Below, in pieces: positions 45,256 to 59,217 of a stretch of 64,000 nucleotides of DNA. The notes under the pieces were generated by a model. The model made no database searches and was not told the origin of the DNA. It worked only from the letters and a program-made list of their open reading frames with translations. Both the position numbers and the translations under genes were made by a program. Location of the stretch: the NCBI GenBank assembly GCA_001599715.1, contig BCHU01000006.1, positions 1,346,765 through 1,410,764 on the forward strand. The letters are read 5' to 3'. Within the stretch, counting starts at the first letter, position 1; each line of letters opens with the position of its first letter. This DNA comes from Phaeotremella fagi (lineage: Eukaryota; Basidiomycota; Tremellomycetes; Tremellales; Phaeotremellaceae).

Positions 45256-48200
45256 ATGAATAACACCGTCGCAGGTCTTCAATCGGCCCTTGGGCTACTT
45301 TCCTCAGATAAAGTGAAAGAAAGAAATGATGGTCTAGAAAGAGTTGAAGAGATTTTCTCCAACAGAGAGACACTGTTACGATTTCATGAAACTGCTTCAG
45401 CTCAAAATGGAACTGGTTGGTTTGCGTTCTTTCAATGTCTCTTTCAAGTTGTCGTTCTGGAGAAGAAGATGGTTCAGAAGAAAGGTGCGGGTACTCAAGG
45501 TCGGTCTGCTGTTTATTTTTGAATTTGTCATTTAGCTGACTTCATCTAGCTGATGGTAGATTGAAAAAAGCAGTTGCTTTGGTTCGAAGAATGGTCGAAC
45601 GATCAGTTCATTTTTTAGCTCGAAGAACTCTTCTAGCATTGTTACAACACATGACTCAACTTTTAGTATCTAATCATCAAATTTTCAAACCAACCGAAAT
45701 AGATTATCCAAAAGCTATAAAATCGTTATTGAGCTACCCACCACATCTCGATAATCTCGATTCAATTACCTGGAAAACTTTAATGGGGGTGTGTTGGGCC
45801 GCGATACTGGGTGATCAAGTGGATATTGACGATGAATGGGAGGATAATGGTGGGGATGAGGATATGGATATTGATGAAAGATCAAATGATGGTGGAACGT
45901 CTCGTCAACGACCGACAACTTCGTCCAGTGTCATCGAATTAGCTGCTTTGATACCGATACTTCTCTCCAGTTCAAGAGCACCGATCATATCAGATCCCAG
46001 ACCACCAAATGACAACAACCCTAATCAAATCCTACCACCCACCCCAAGGATTGGCTACATGATATTACTCAAGATCCATAGATTCTTCCAACAGCAATTA
46101 TCAAGTCCCAAACCCATGACGGCAGCGTACTCCTCGATCCTCCGATCCCTCAACATCATTCTAGCCGAATTAGAACTGAACAGTAAAAATGATTTTATCG
46201 TTGCTGGTATAAAGCTTTTACCTCAATTGGTTTCACTTTGGAGTACGAGGGATAAAGGTTCGAGAGAACAGGTTCTGATTGCTGTGAGAATGTTGATGCC
46301 GTTCCTCTCATCAAGAGAGGCTTTGGATTTTGATAAAGATGGCATCATCTTTGATTCGATAGGAAAGTTGATGGATGGATTAGCAAAGGAAAGTTACGCT
46401 AGATGGGGGATTGAACCACTCGATCTTGGGGTTTTACGGTTACGTTCAACTTCTGGTCCTCAAGGTGAAAGAGCGGATGTGCCGTTCCAGACAGCAGGTT
46501 TTTCTGTGAGTCACTCCTGTCGCTGTAGATTCATATGAACTCAATCTCACTATAACATAGGCCGGATATGATTTCAACCATGAACAAGCAATGATTTGGG
46601 CAACTTTGGAACTATATGCAGACTGCTGTGTTAAAGTGTGTATGCCCGTTAGCACCTTACTGACGACTAATAGCTATACGAAAACGAAGATTTACCTCGA
46701 TCCACACCCATTTCGACCTCAGATGGACCAACTGCAAAGAAAAGAAAAGTTGAGAGGGTTTTAGAAACACTCGTTTCATCTGTCGGATCCGGTGCTTATA
46801 ATGCTCGACTCCTTTCTGTCCAAGTTCTCACCTTTCTCGTCCAGCGACATTGGCTCAAAATTCACTCACAAGCTCACATTATGATCCGTCAAGCGTTCAT
46901 ACAGCTATTACAAGACGATCACCCCCCTTTACAATCATGGGCGTTCGTCGGTTTAGCTGTGTTAGCGGTTGTTACAGCGAATGACGATTTGGGTGAAATG
47001 TCTTTGAATCCTTGGACGGCCCCAGCTGATCGTATCATCCATCAAACCGACAAAGAGAGCGATTGGGAAAAGATTTGGACACACGCGATGAGGAAAATAT
47101 CCGTTCCACTTGTTTGTCGATCAGCTTGTCACGCTGCCGAAACATTGATTCGAGCGACGAAAATCAGTAAAGCCCGTATCATCTCGGATATACAAAGCAT
47201 ACTTCAAAATATCGACATCCAAGGACCTGTGTTCCCTTATGAATCGGTATGCTCCCTCTTAACTTCAGCTATGGAGATTGCGAGAGCAGATGTGAGAATG
47301 TATACGATGGATCTGGAGGACAAGGTGTTGACTTGGTGGTCGAAGTGGAATGGTCTTGAGGGGACTGCTGTCAAAGCAAGGGTCAAATTGGAACCTCACA
47401 CACCGTCGGACCTATTGAAACTACTCAATCAAATATGTCGATTCCAGATTGTTAATCTCGACGAGGGATCTTCCATCGATTCGCTCCCGGATTGTCCAAT
47501 AGTAGACAGGATGTTGGAAGAATCCCATACCGACCCAATCAGAAATTTTATTCTTTATGCAAAACTCCCACAGCCTCCTCAAAATGACCCAGCATCCGAC
47601 AATTCAGATCAATCCGGAGACCAAACAGCATCGTTGAACTACTTGGAAGGTCGTCCTCGAAGAACATCTGACCTTTTACTTAAAGGTCTCGAAAGTCAAG
47701 TGATCGAATGGGAATCAGCCGAAGCTTCGACATATCCTGCAGAAAGGGTTCGCAAAACTATTGATTACATCATCCTCTGTCTAGCGTTCCAGGCATCCCT
47801 CGAAATCAATCATTTGAGGTCTGACGCTAACTGTATACAACTTTGTATTCGCCTCATTCAACTTATCCAACCTTCTCTAGCGATCCCTGGACAAAACGTA
47901 CCTGGTCAAATCACAATCTGGAATGGTTTCTCGCCTCTTGTTCATACAACGGTCAACAAATCGAGTACATGGCCGATGTTGATTCGGGCTGATGTCCAAT
48001 CGGGGATCAGGAAGGATATCCTCCCACCTGAATTATATCCTTGTAATGAAGAGCCTGGACCTAACAACACTTTGGAGATTCAATTGCAGTCCGCAATCTG
48101 GAAATTAAGTGGAGTGAGTAAGCCTGACGAGTTAAACTGATGACATCAGGTTTCGGAAGTTTTTTCGAGTGTTTTCGATACTATTCGTACGATCATCGAA

Positions 48201-51200
48201 AAAGGACAAGTTGCGACTTCTAATGCCAATGCCACTCAAACACCGTTTGTCTCAACTACGGCGGACGACGATGATTTTGGTGAAATCAGGACCGCAGAGA
48301 GTGATCTCATGCCACAGTCAAAGGAAGCTCTCGAATGTCGTCGCGGGAGTGCTATCCACATCAAGACGATGCTTCAAATTCGACTTCGTGGGATCATGTT
48401 TACCACTGGAATGGTTAATATCCGACCACCGAAAGATGTCAATTTGATCAACGCCTATATCGAGTCTGATGGTCCAAGATTCTTACTTTTAGGGACAGCT
48501 GTATGCGACGCCGTCAAAGAGGGGTTACTTCAGCTTACTCCAAATGCCATCGACCTGGTTCTCGAGGTTCTGGAAGATATGCTACAATCATATGCATACG
48601 CTCGACACGAAGCGCTACTCGTACTTGCGGTGTCATTTGTGTACTGTTCAGCCTCAATATGGATGGCCGAGGATCAAAAAGAGTTGGGAATCCGAGCTCT
48701 CACGGTGATAAATTTCCTACTCGACAAGGTCAGTAAACGGACAATACTTTCTTGGAAAGTACGTTTGTCGCTGTTGACTTTCCTCGACGAATATCTCGAA
48801 TTCGATCCAGATTTCCAACTTTGGTCACAGGCGGTGTCTGTTGCAGATGAACTTGGACCTTTAGGTTATACAATCGGTTCCGTGGTTGACAGAGACAGTC
48901 GAGTTCGATATCGAGCAGCCAGTTCTGCTGCAGGTTTACTATATCTATCGAGCATTCCTCCAAGCAGACACAAGGAGTTTTACATCACAACAATGGGAGT
49001 TCAACCTGGTGACCCTAGTCAATGGGATATGTTTCTATGTGAAATCCTATGGAAACTGAATTCAGCTGTGGCAAGTTCCCAAATCCGTTCAATGGCAGTC
49101 TATCATTTGTACGAGATTCGTGATGCCTCCAAAGAATACGATACATTTCTTCAAACTGGGTTGGAAACCGTCGCCTCTCGACTGGGACTTGAATCACTTT
49201 CTGCACTATATCTGGCTTACGCTAATATCATTGTTCAAACTCAACTGGAGAACGATCAAAATGCTGCTGGTTTACCTCATCGACTTTATGGATTTTCGAC
49301 CCGTAGATCTTTTGCTCAAGCTTGTCTCTCAGAAGTTGGTCCTACAATTCTAGCTAAACGTCAATTCACCGCTTTCAGCTCTTTATGCGAGGCAGCTGGA
49401 ATTGAAATGGCTAACGGTGTCAGTACTCATCTTTCAGCAGCTATCGCCTTGTCGTATCTCGGAGTTCGACCTGGATCTACGGAACCCTTTGATATACAGA
49501 AGAATACCATAGGTTTTGTTCAGGATCTGATCGATCTCAATCTGTCTTGGGACTTGGGTAACGATCCGCAATCTATCATCGGTGACGTCTTTGAATCTGT
49601 CGCTTCTCAACTATTCCTTGTCGAACAGACAGCATCCAGTTCAGCAATATTTGATTTACTACAACCTTTATCGGCGACTCGTTCCAAGCTCTTTGCCCAG
49701 CTTACGATCAATGATATCAAAGATGTTGAACCTCCTTGTCTTCCTGTTCATGCCGGTGTGAACGTGAAAGGTATTCTCGCAGCTCATTCCTGTTTGCAAA
49801 CACAATACAACCCTCTCATTAAGAATAAAGAATCTCCATCTAATGGACGATCATTTTTCGACGCTATGCTTAGACTGTTTTACGCTATCAGTAGAACACA
49901 TCTCATTAGTGAACAGCAAGGATATCTCCGTTCATTGGCTTTGATTACAGTTTTGTTCAAGGAGGAGATTACACAACCGCCGATTCTTCAACTATTTCTT
50001 CGATCACTGTTATCTCTGTTGAATCAAGTCGATATCGCTTTGGTAGTGTTCTCGCTGGTCGAATGGGGTTTCGATCAAATTCCTTTCATCAACCGTTCTT
50101 TGCCCAATCTATTGGATTTGATTTTACAAATCGGGAAGGTTTGGGGAGAACTGTCAACATCATCATCACCCGAATTGGTCAGAATTGCCGCAAATATGGA
50201 AAGCTGGATCGCGGAGAAGATGTCTTCATGGCAAGAGAATCATCTTCTCAGAGCAGCTTTGGTTTCGGCTGCGCCCCTTTGGCCATCAACTCTGACCAGA
50301 CATGTTCCGGAGCTCACCCAACCTGTATTCAGTGAATTATCGGAATTGGCGGAAAGAGGGGATGGCAGTACGGCAATGATACTCTGTCAACGAATGTCGA
50401 GTGCAGTCGAATTAGGCGATCCCGCAGAAAACATCGAGTTGTTTTCCAATCACGCTTTTTGGCATTTGAAGAGTATGCTTTCATCTGATAAATGGACTGA
50501 AGAAGGTGGTATGGCATTTTTGGAATTGTTACATAAAAGTGATGGTCAGGTTCATCCGCCTGATTTGAGAGTCATCAAATCTCTTACTCCCGGTGCTCGT
50601 CACGAAAATCTACGGAACCGTCTACGGAAAGATCAGCAGAATTTCCTGAGAATCGTCATAATCGATAAAGTCTTCAGTTTCACCAAGAGTGACGATTATC
50701 GACTTCGAATTACGGCTTATCAGGTTTTACAAAAGATCCAACCGTTTCTCAATGACATCACAAATAGAGCTATAATGGATGAATCGATTAATCTGGAATT
50801 ACCTCTTTTACTCCCTTCGTCATTCACACCACCGTCACCGGTTCAATCTCTTATTTGTCTGATCGAGGATGGTTGGTTGAAAAAGAGTCAATCTACTTCC
50901 GAATGGGCTAGTTCACTGGCTATGCTGTTGTGTAATGTCGTCGCGAATAACGATGTCATTTATGCTCAACTTAACCCAATTCTTTCGGCGATCGGAACGT
51001 CAGCTCTAGATCTCTTACCATATCTGGTTCAAGCAGCTCTTACATGTGGAGCAACACAGGAAGGGAGTCTGAACTCTGGTAAAATTCGGAGTAGCGGTAC
51101 TCAAGCAATGATCAACGAGGGGTTGGAACGATCCCGAAGTCTTTCAGCTCATTTCACCTTGATACTTGAAAACCCTTTGGCTTCGATTGAAACGATCAAA

Positions 51201-54200
51201 ACTGTTATAGAAATCGTTCTTCATCTTCGACATTTTCAGCCGACGTATAGTAGTAATCCTTTAGGTTATAATGAATGGTTGGACATAGATCCCCTTTTAC
51301 TATCCGAAGCAGCTATCAAATGTGGAGCATTTACCACCGCTCTACTTTTCCTCGAAATCGCTGCTGATGTTGGAATTTCCGCTCGACATTTTACCCTGTC
51401 CTCAACGAGAATACAGAATGTAAGTTTACTTACATTAACGAGACTAACGTTTAGATCATGTACGAAGTCTACAGTAACGTAGAAGATCCTGATGGGTTTT
51501 ACGGAATTCAAACGAACGACGTTCGACACGCTCTACTTCGAAAAGTTGACCACGAAGGTGAATACTGGAGAGCGTTTGGTTACAACGGGGCATCAATCGA
51601 GAGTCAAACTAGGTCAAACCCTTCTTCGCTAGTTTCAGTTCTTCATAATCTTCACGATTTTGGGTTCAGCAAGATAGCGTCGGCAGTAATGACATCTACG
51701 TCATCTAAGAATTCAGCTCTGTCTTCCTCGGATCCGCTGTTCTTTGAATTAGCTTGGAGAACTGGTGATTGGGATTTACCAATGTCCAGTGAAGCTGCGA
51801 AATCACCTTCAGGAATGTTTTATGCGGCTTTAAGAGCTGTACACAGGGAGCGAGATGCTAATGCTGCCAGAGACGTTGTACTTCAGGCTATTAAATCTGA
51901 AATGGGTCATCTCAGTCTGTTGGGATCAGAGAGAATGGCCGAAATCAAAAAGACCGCGGCGAACTTGGTTTGTTTAAGAGATATTGCTCTTTGGTTAGAT
52001 CCAGTCACGCGGTTAGCCATCTCTGAAGGTGATTTTGGGTCGAATCGGTTGACTCGGTTTACAGAGATTTCATCTGCTTTCAAGTAAGTCAATGTAATAC
52101 GTTACACACTGACAGGACAGCTTTGACAACGCTGAAAAACTCGCTGCCACAAGGTTTTCACTCTTACATTCCGCTCAAGAACGAGAGAACAAGAATCTAC
52201 TTGGTGATCTTGTTACCAATCAGACGAGGGGATTGACCGAACTTGAAAAAGCATGTCAATTGCGACTAAGCCATCTGGCTCGTGCTGAAGGTAAACTTCA
52301 ATCGGCTGTTAACGCTATCACCGCAGTTCAAAATCTTGAAGCTGGATCTCCATCTTCTGATCACGCTCAGGACGAATTCAGTCAAGTCTTGTGGAATCAG
52401 AAAGAACATTCTTTCGCTATTCAACATGTTGAAATGATTATTAAAGATCTTCAAGGGAAGTCGAATAAAGAGGATAGTCAGAATGGCGCTAGATTAGCTA
52501 TTCTTCTTGCGAGAAAGGTACGTTTCAAATCGAAACATTCCGTTAACGATTTAGGCCCATTGGACCTCACTTGCCAAACTCAAAGCCGCATCTGAAGTGA
52601 AACAATCTTTTGACACCGCCGCTGTGCTAGCTCGCAATCATAGATTGGTCCCCGACGAACAAGCAAGATTGTACCACGAATTCGCCAGCTTCGCCGATCG
52701 ACATTTCGTGATACTCTGTCAGTCACCTGAACTCGAACGACTTCGAGTATATCGAGATCGTAAAATGGAGGAATGGAAAGAACTCAGTTCAACTGCTCGT
52801 CCAAGTGGACGAAAGGAGGCTTCGGCTCAGACTGGACGTGTATCTGAAGCGAAGGCTGAATATGAAGAGGACGACAAAGCTATCAAAGATTTGGAAGCTG
52901 AACGAATCATTTATTTGAACCTCACCCTTCAGATGTATGCGGATGCTTTGGCTATCTCTAACGAATATGATGATTCCGTCACTCGACTTTGTTCTTTGTG
53001 GTTGGATCATTCTCATAACGATGAAGTTAATCGGTCATTCGCTAAACACCTCGGCGCTATTCCCTCGTACAAATTCATTTTCTTAGGTCCTCAACTTTCA
53101 GCTCATCTCTACAAGTCGAAAAAGGCTACACCTTTCAACACTGCTTTGAATGGTTTATTACTACGAGTTAGTCGTCAACATCCATTCCACATTTTGTATA
53201 CGATAATCACGTTGGCATATGGAATACCTCTCAACACTAAGACCAAGAAATCGATGGACAGCGGTACATTAGAAGGAAGAGGTGCTGCCGCAGCAGAAAT
53301 CTTGATGATTTTGGGTAGTGGCGATAATCAAATTTCCAAAACTGCATCGATAGAAATGAAACTATTCGCCGACGCAGCTGTACTCTGGTGTAACACTCCC
53401 CAAGGAGATAAACCTGAACCTGGTAAAGAAGGTACCTTGCCTAATTGTCCATTACAGAATTTGAATAGACTTGGAATACCTATACCGACGAATCCACCAA
53501 TCATTGATCCATCGTGTCAGTATAAGGATATACCAACGTTTTTACGTTTCAGATCGAAATTCAAAGTAGCAGGTGGAGTTCATCGTCCGACCATTTTAGA
53601 TTGTTTTGATACTGCTGGTGTGGAACATAAGCAATTGGTATGTCTTGTTTTGAATCGTTGAGAGCTGATAACCGTCTAGTATAAAGGGGATGACGATTGT
53701 CGACAGGATGCTGTTGTGGAACAAGTTTTTGGACTTACCAATAACTTGCTTCAACGTGATCGTAAAACTAGAACAAGGAATCTACATTTCAGAACATATA
53801 ACGTTGTTTATCTAGCAGATAAAACTGGTATCATCGAATTTGTCAAGAACTCTTCACCTATCGGTGATTGGTTAAAGAATGCCCACAAGAGGTGAGTCAT
53901 GTCGTCAGATATAAGCATTTCACTTGACCAACTTGAACAGTTATCGAAAAAACATAGACATACCCAGCGACACGATCCGAGCCAATCTGAAAAGTCTACA
54001 AGAGAAAGATAAAGATTCAGCCAAGCTAGTCAAGATCTACACTGAAATGATCAAAGAATTTCAACCTGTCATGAGACATTTTTTCACTGAACGACATAAA
54101 GATCCAATGGCGTGGTTTACGATGAGATTGAATTACTCAAGGTCGGTTGCTGTTACTTCAATGGTTGGATATATGGTTGGATTGGGTGATCGACATTGTT

Positions 54201-54838
54201 CGAATATCTTGATTGACCAGGTTACCGGTGAATTGGTCCATATCGATTTCGGCATCGTTTTTGATGAGGTGGGTTGACTTTCTTGAACAAGGATGAGTAC
54301 TGAATATCGTAGGGAGTAAAATTACGCATACCTGAAAAAGTGCCTTTTAGACTTACGAATGATATAGTTGATGGATTGGGGGTGACGGGGATTGAAGGAA
54401 CGTTTAGAAGATGTTCGGAACATACATTAAGAGTTTTGAGGGATTCTTCAGAGCTTATTCTGACAGTTTTGGAAGTATTCAAAAACGATCCATTGTACGC
54501 TTGGTAGGTATCCCTTTATCCCTCTTTCGTGATTGACGTTAACATGATTCGCTTTACAGGACAGGTGATCCAGATAAACTCCAAAGAGCCCAGGGAGGGG
54601 GTAACGTCGAACCTCATCAAGCTCCGACAGTCCAAGAAAAAGCTGATAGGGTTTTATCAAGAATTAAATTCAAGTTGGACAAGAATTTGAGTATTGAATA
54701 TACGGTGAATCAACTTATTCAAGAAGCTAGAGATCCCGAGAATTTGGCAAAAATCTATCATGGTTCGTTAATCTTCTCATTCACTGTGAGGCATCATCAC
54801 TGATTTATGGTTTTCTAGGTTGGCAATCGTGGTTATGA
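45256..54838 (+). CDS. TEL1: TEL1, ATM-family checkpoint kinase
   Basis: Large PI3K-like Ser/Thr kinase for double-strand break signalling and telomere maintenance. Start 45256 (MNNTVAGLQSALGLLSSD). LSSDKVKERNDGL fits the Tel1/ATM N-terminal (TAN) motif L-xxx-K-xx-E-R-xxx-L. A HEAT-type solenoid fills about 46-52 kb, then a FAT domain (FFELAWRTGDWDLPM, TYEVYSNVEDPDGFYGIQ-like YEVYSNVEDPDGFYGIQ). The kinase domain: GGVHRPTILDCFDTAGVEHK, KGDDDCRQDAVVEQVF, SMVGYMVGLGDRHCSNIL with the catalytic loop GDRHCSN, and VHIDFGIVFDEG in place of the DFG loop. FATC end: NLAKIYHGWQSWL. Around a dozen introns; about 2,800 residues. Key kinase residues are intact. Confidence 0.95.
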
Positions 54839-54944
54839 TATTTATTTCATGCATCGTTATACCCTACTTTGATTTTCGAATGTAAATATATGCATACAAT
54901 GCGATGATAGTACATGATCAATGAATACAACATGTGGGGTACAA

Positions 54945-56888
54945 CTAAATCATGTTCTGTTTCCCGTTACCGAACCTTTTCGAATTTTGTTCTCTAAACA
55001 TTTTGAAACCCAATTCCTGACTAGGGGTGGTTCCGTTTGAATAATTCGTAGATCTAGATCCTGATGCTGATCCTGATCCTGATCTAACAAGTGGGAAAGC
55101 AATAACACTACCATCTAAACTATCCGTGTTCCCCCTTCTTTGGTTGTTCCAAACGCTCTCCCTGTTATTGGCATAACTCGAATACAACGATGGACTAACC
55201 AACGCCTCTGAACTTTCTTTCTCACCAGCTGATTCATTCGAGTAAATCGATACAGATCGATCTGCAGAATACCTTTTAATGGATTTGTAACGACTAGGTT
55301 GGGTTATATAGCTTGGTGGTGATGATACATATCTCGATTCTACCCCACTTTGATCCGTTTTATCAGAGATAGCGATCGAATAAGGGAACGAAGGCGAGGT
55401 CTGTTCATTCCTTTGATTCGATTTGTACTCATTCAAACCAGGTTCGAAAGAAGTTATCAAAGTCTTTGATGGGTCTGGGTAACGATTCCAAGAACTTGGA
55501 TGAGCGATCGAACGTGGATTAACCGGTATTATGGAATCCCTATTTGTATAAGCGGCGGCGATAGGTAAAACCGTAGATACAGGTGTGGGAGTGACGATCT
55601 TTTCACGACTGTTCAAATCCAACAACGATGGTTCTTTGGAATTGGAATCGATGAGAACTGGGAAAGTCGGTGTGTAGAAACTACTGGTAGCGCTATGACG
55701 ACGTTTCGGTGAATAGGGATAAAAACTCGAATTCCCTAGAATGGTTTTAATGGTTTTTTCATCGTTCTCGAATGGGATTGATCTTCTTTTGGTGGGGTTG
55801 GTCGTTGGAGACGGATCCATGACCACCAGGTTTTCCAGATTGATTTGTTGCTCGATAGTGCTATGAAGATCGCTGGTCCTGGTGTACCTTTGGTATCCTT
55901 TCAGTTTTTGTTTCAAAGCTTTAGGGTATACTTACATTCGAAAGTTCGTGGCCACCATTGAGTTTGCCATCCAATCACTTGTTCCGATATTAGATAACCT
56001 GTTGCTAATAGACATAACAAGGTTCTGAAAATCGTTATCGCCCAACGACGTTTGTCTGGACGGATAAATGGCGAAGGATGGATACGATACGAAAGTAGTG
56101 AGATGAGTGTTTTGATATTGATAATTAATGCCAGTATCACCGGACATAATAGGGTAAGAGCTCGTACTGTGTCGTATAAGTGTGGCTCTGGGTGAGTGTT
56201 GTTAACAACCTACCTGGTCTCCACCATGGACCACTTTCTATGCAGTATAATCCCCACCACATACCGAATCCACCCGGTGCAACTCCTGCCACTACGTTGG
56301 CGATCGTTACAGGTAAGATTGGTATAATAGCGTAAGAATATGTCAAGAATATGAATATGAAATTACGGCTTTTTGAGGTGGGTGGAGAATTCGGTCGTGA
56401 TGGTGTAGGTAAGGTTAGATATGTGTTCTGAATAATGAGTTAGTTGGAATGAGCAGCCATGGTGTTGAATACTTACTAATGACATAGTTGGTAGATGAGC
56501 TAGTAAAGCTGTTATAAAGTATGTATTCCTGATACTCATCAGCTTTACTCGATTCACATTTACTCACAATATAGTGTCGACATCGCATTCTATACCGTCA
56601 TGACCAGGTGATAATAGATCTTGTGCAGCCGCAAGGTCCAACCCGACCAAACTGGCTCTCAATGCAGTGCAAATGACCAAAGAAATCGTGATTGCCCTAG
56701 GACAATCGATACATCTTATCCCGGTAAGTCTGGTAGGTAAGATATAAGGTGGAAGAATGAATATCAAGAGAAGAGGTACTGTGGCGATAGAGATGGCTAC
56801 GGGGAGAGTGTTCAAATTAGTGTATGAGAGTCTAAGTTGGAGGACATACCTAAGTAGACTAAAGCAGCAGCATCCATTGAAGTCATCT
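54945..56888 (-). CDS. Multi-pass receptor-like protein, divergent STE3 type
   Basis: Start near 56888 (MTSMDAAALVYL). With introns at GTATGT, GTGAGT, GTAAGT and GTAGGT donors the frame reads AISIATVPLLLIFILPPYIL, CPRAITISLVICTALRASLV, IECDVDTILNTYFITALLAH, NFIFIFLTYSYAIIPILPVT, YCIESGPWWRPALTLLCPVI and WAITIFRTLLCLLATGYLIS. This gives six clear helices. Short N-terminus, an ECDVDT loop after helix 2 (compare WCDI-T in STE3) and a Cys in loop 2 suggest a pheromone-receptor-like GPCR, but identity is low. The last intron, after RTFEC, can use two donors four bases apart. One keeps a Ser-rich tail of about 310 residues (stop 54945); the other gives a possible seventh helix and a stop at 55736. 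Confidence 0.55.
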
Positions 56889-57677
56889 TGATGCTATCCA
56901 ATCATTGAGATCGTAGCCAGCTAGACGATCAAGTGGGAGGTTAAATCAGAGCCCAAATGGTGATAGAGTTGTTTCGTTTTTGATGATCCAGTATTTCAAC
57001 GAGCGGAAATCTAATCTTGCTACCAACCCCTTTGAATGGTTCTCCTTGATATCGTTGTTAAGGGAATGTTCTAATCTGGTCGTTAAGTGATTTAATGATT
57101 AAATTGAGATGGAAATGAATGTCAGTAAGAACCAGTCTTGGGTAAGTCTTTCAAGATGAGGTAGGACTGAAAAAGAGAGGAAGAAGGAGTTAAATATCTT
57201 GAAATGAATCGCAGTCTTTCTCTTATAAGCACATGGACAAGATACTTATCCTTAGCTACCCTCTCGCTCTCCAGTCAGTAGAAGAGAAGACAAGAATTCG
57301 GTTGCCGAATGAAGTACTGGTCCCCAACATCGTTTCATAGGTTGACAACCTCGTTTCAGCGAGTGAACTTTAGTTTGAATTGGAGTCTAAATCTCATCAA
57401 GGTCGTGCGTGTGAAGTCTAAAAGCTGTGTTATGGTCGTCGATGCTGATACTGATACTGATACCCGACTGCTCAGTAACTGTGTAGCTACGTAAGGATAA
57501 GGCTCTCTCATGATTTATAAAGACGTGTAGAGATGCTGAAGAATAGTTCATAATGATAGAATCAGCCACGTGGTTCCTCCCGTGCCTTGAATGAGATTTT
57601 CAACATATCACCAAGCAATTCAAAAAACCTTCATGAAAGAAAGTGAAATCAACGTATAAACTACCTAGAACACCAAA
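56889..57677. other. Divergent intergenic region, receptor-like gene and ACL4-like gene
   Basis: About 790 bp without a credible gene. No ACAAAG-type pheromone response element was found near the receptor-like start. A short GATACT/GATACTGATAC repeat lies near 57444-57463. Small plus frames (57309-57494) have no recognisable product. Confidence 0.4.
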
Positions 57678-59089
57678 ATGTCAAGAACAAAGAAAGCAGC
57701 ACGAAAAAATGCAAAACCTAGACCGGAACCATCAGCTTCAACCTCAACGTCCACATCAGCAGCTCCACCAGACGCAGCAAGTTTAATCGGTGAGACCGAG
57801 TTTCTTCATTTACTTAGAAACCGCTAACACAAGCTCCCAGACAAAGCTCATACTCTACTCGCCCAATCTAATTTCGAACTTGCTATCAAATTCCTTGAGA
57901 GAGCTTTAGAAGTTGAACCGTCAAATCTCGAGGCTAGGGAGTTGATTGGTGTAGCTGAACTTGAAGGTGGTGATGATGATGCTGGTAGAGAGGTTAGTCC
58001 TTTTCATCCAATTGGTATGAGTGATATGATTATTAACACCATGTCATGTAGCATCTACTTAAACTTTTACCACCTCATACCCAAAACCCACCTTCCCATC
58101 CATCTCCATATCTATATCTCGCTCAAACAGCTGAAACACCCCAAGAAGCTCTAGGATATTATTCAACCGCAACAGCGATGATCGAGAATTCAATTAAAGA
58201 ACGCGAAAGTAAAGGAAAATCTGTATCCAACGTCGAAGAAGAGATTAACGATGGTGAAGAAAGGAAGATGGCTGTTACAGCTTTGGTTGCTATGATTGAA
58301 ATTTGGATGTCTGATTTATGGTATGTCATTTGTGATGGCGGACAAAGTAGAAACTTATTTTGGTGATAGTTTCGAAGAAGCAGCTCCGGAGAATTGTGAT
58401 TCACTTATCGCTCGGGCATTAGCTTTATCTCCTGGAGATCCTGAGGCGAGGTTGTCTTTGGCTTCTATTAGGATGTCTCAGTCGAGGTTCGAGGAAGCGA
58501 AGGAGGTTGTGGTGGGGTTGTATTTAGAGATGGAAGGCAAGGAACCCTGTAAGTTGCTAAGCTGAGTCAAGACGAACATCAGACAACTGACACGAATGTA
58601 GTCGACGAAACACTCCCAGCTCTACCTGCTCGACTCTTACTCACCAGACTTCTGTTGGAACATTCATTCCACCTCGAAGCGATTGATATACTATCAACAG
58701 TGCGAGAGGAAGATTCATTAAACGTCGAAGGAGCGTATTTGGAAGGATGGGCACTTCACCTAAGAGCCGAAGCATTACTCGAAGATCCTACTTTACTCAA
58801 CAAATCTTCTCTCGCTGGACCCCAAGCTCCTGCTCAATCCAAACCAATTGACGAAGAGATTGAAATAGACGAAGAAGACGAATCACCAATGACCGCGCAG
58901 GAATGTTTCGAAGAATCAATGAGATCTTTGATCGAATGTGCTAAACTGTATTCTGATCAGGATTACGAGGATGAAGGGATTGGTTCACATGTCGCGGAAC
59001 TTTTAGAGGGTTTGGAGAAGAAGGGTGTCAAACCTGCCGTTCTTGAGGGTGAGGAATTGGAGGAAGATGGGGACGTAGCTATGGCCTAG
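57678..59089 (+). CDS. TPR protein, ACL4-like ribosomal protein uL4 chaperone
   Basis: Probable dedicated chaperone that holds nascent ribosomal protein L4. Start 57678 (MSRTKKAARKNAKPRPEP). TPR-type helices are seen in DKAHTLLAQSNFELAIKFLE with RALEVEPSNLEARELIGVAE, SPYLYLAQTAETPQEALGYY, NCDSLIARALALSPGDPEAR with LSLASIRMSQSRFEEAKEVV, and LLEHSFHLEAIDILSTVREE. The C-terminus is acidic (DEEIEIDEEDESPM, ELEEDGDVAMA), as in Acl4, where the acidic surface binds the basic L4 extension. Five short introns. A generic TPR protein is the alternative. Confidence 0.75.
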
Positions 59090-59217
59090 AGAACATCTTG
59101 TTCATGTAACGAATTATATTGATTATGATACCGATTTATGTATGATACAATTTGACTTTTAGCTTTTCTTGTTTGTGTCCACGATCGACACTTTTCTGTT
59201 TTTTCTTCTCTTTTGCA

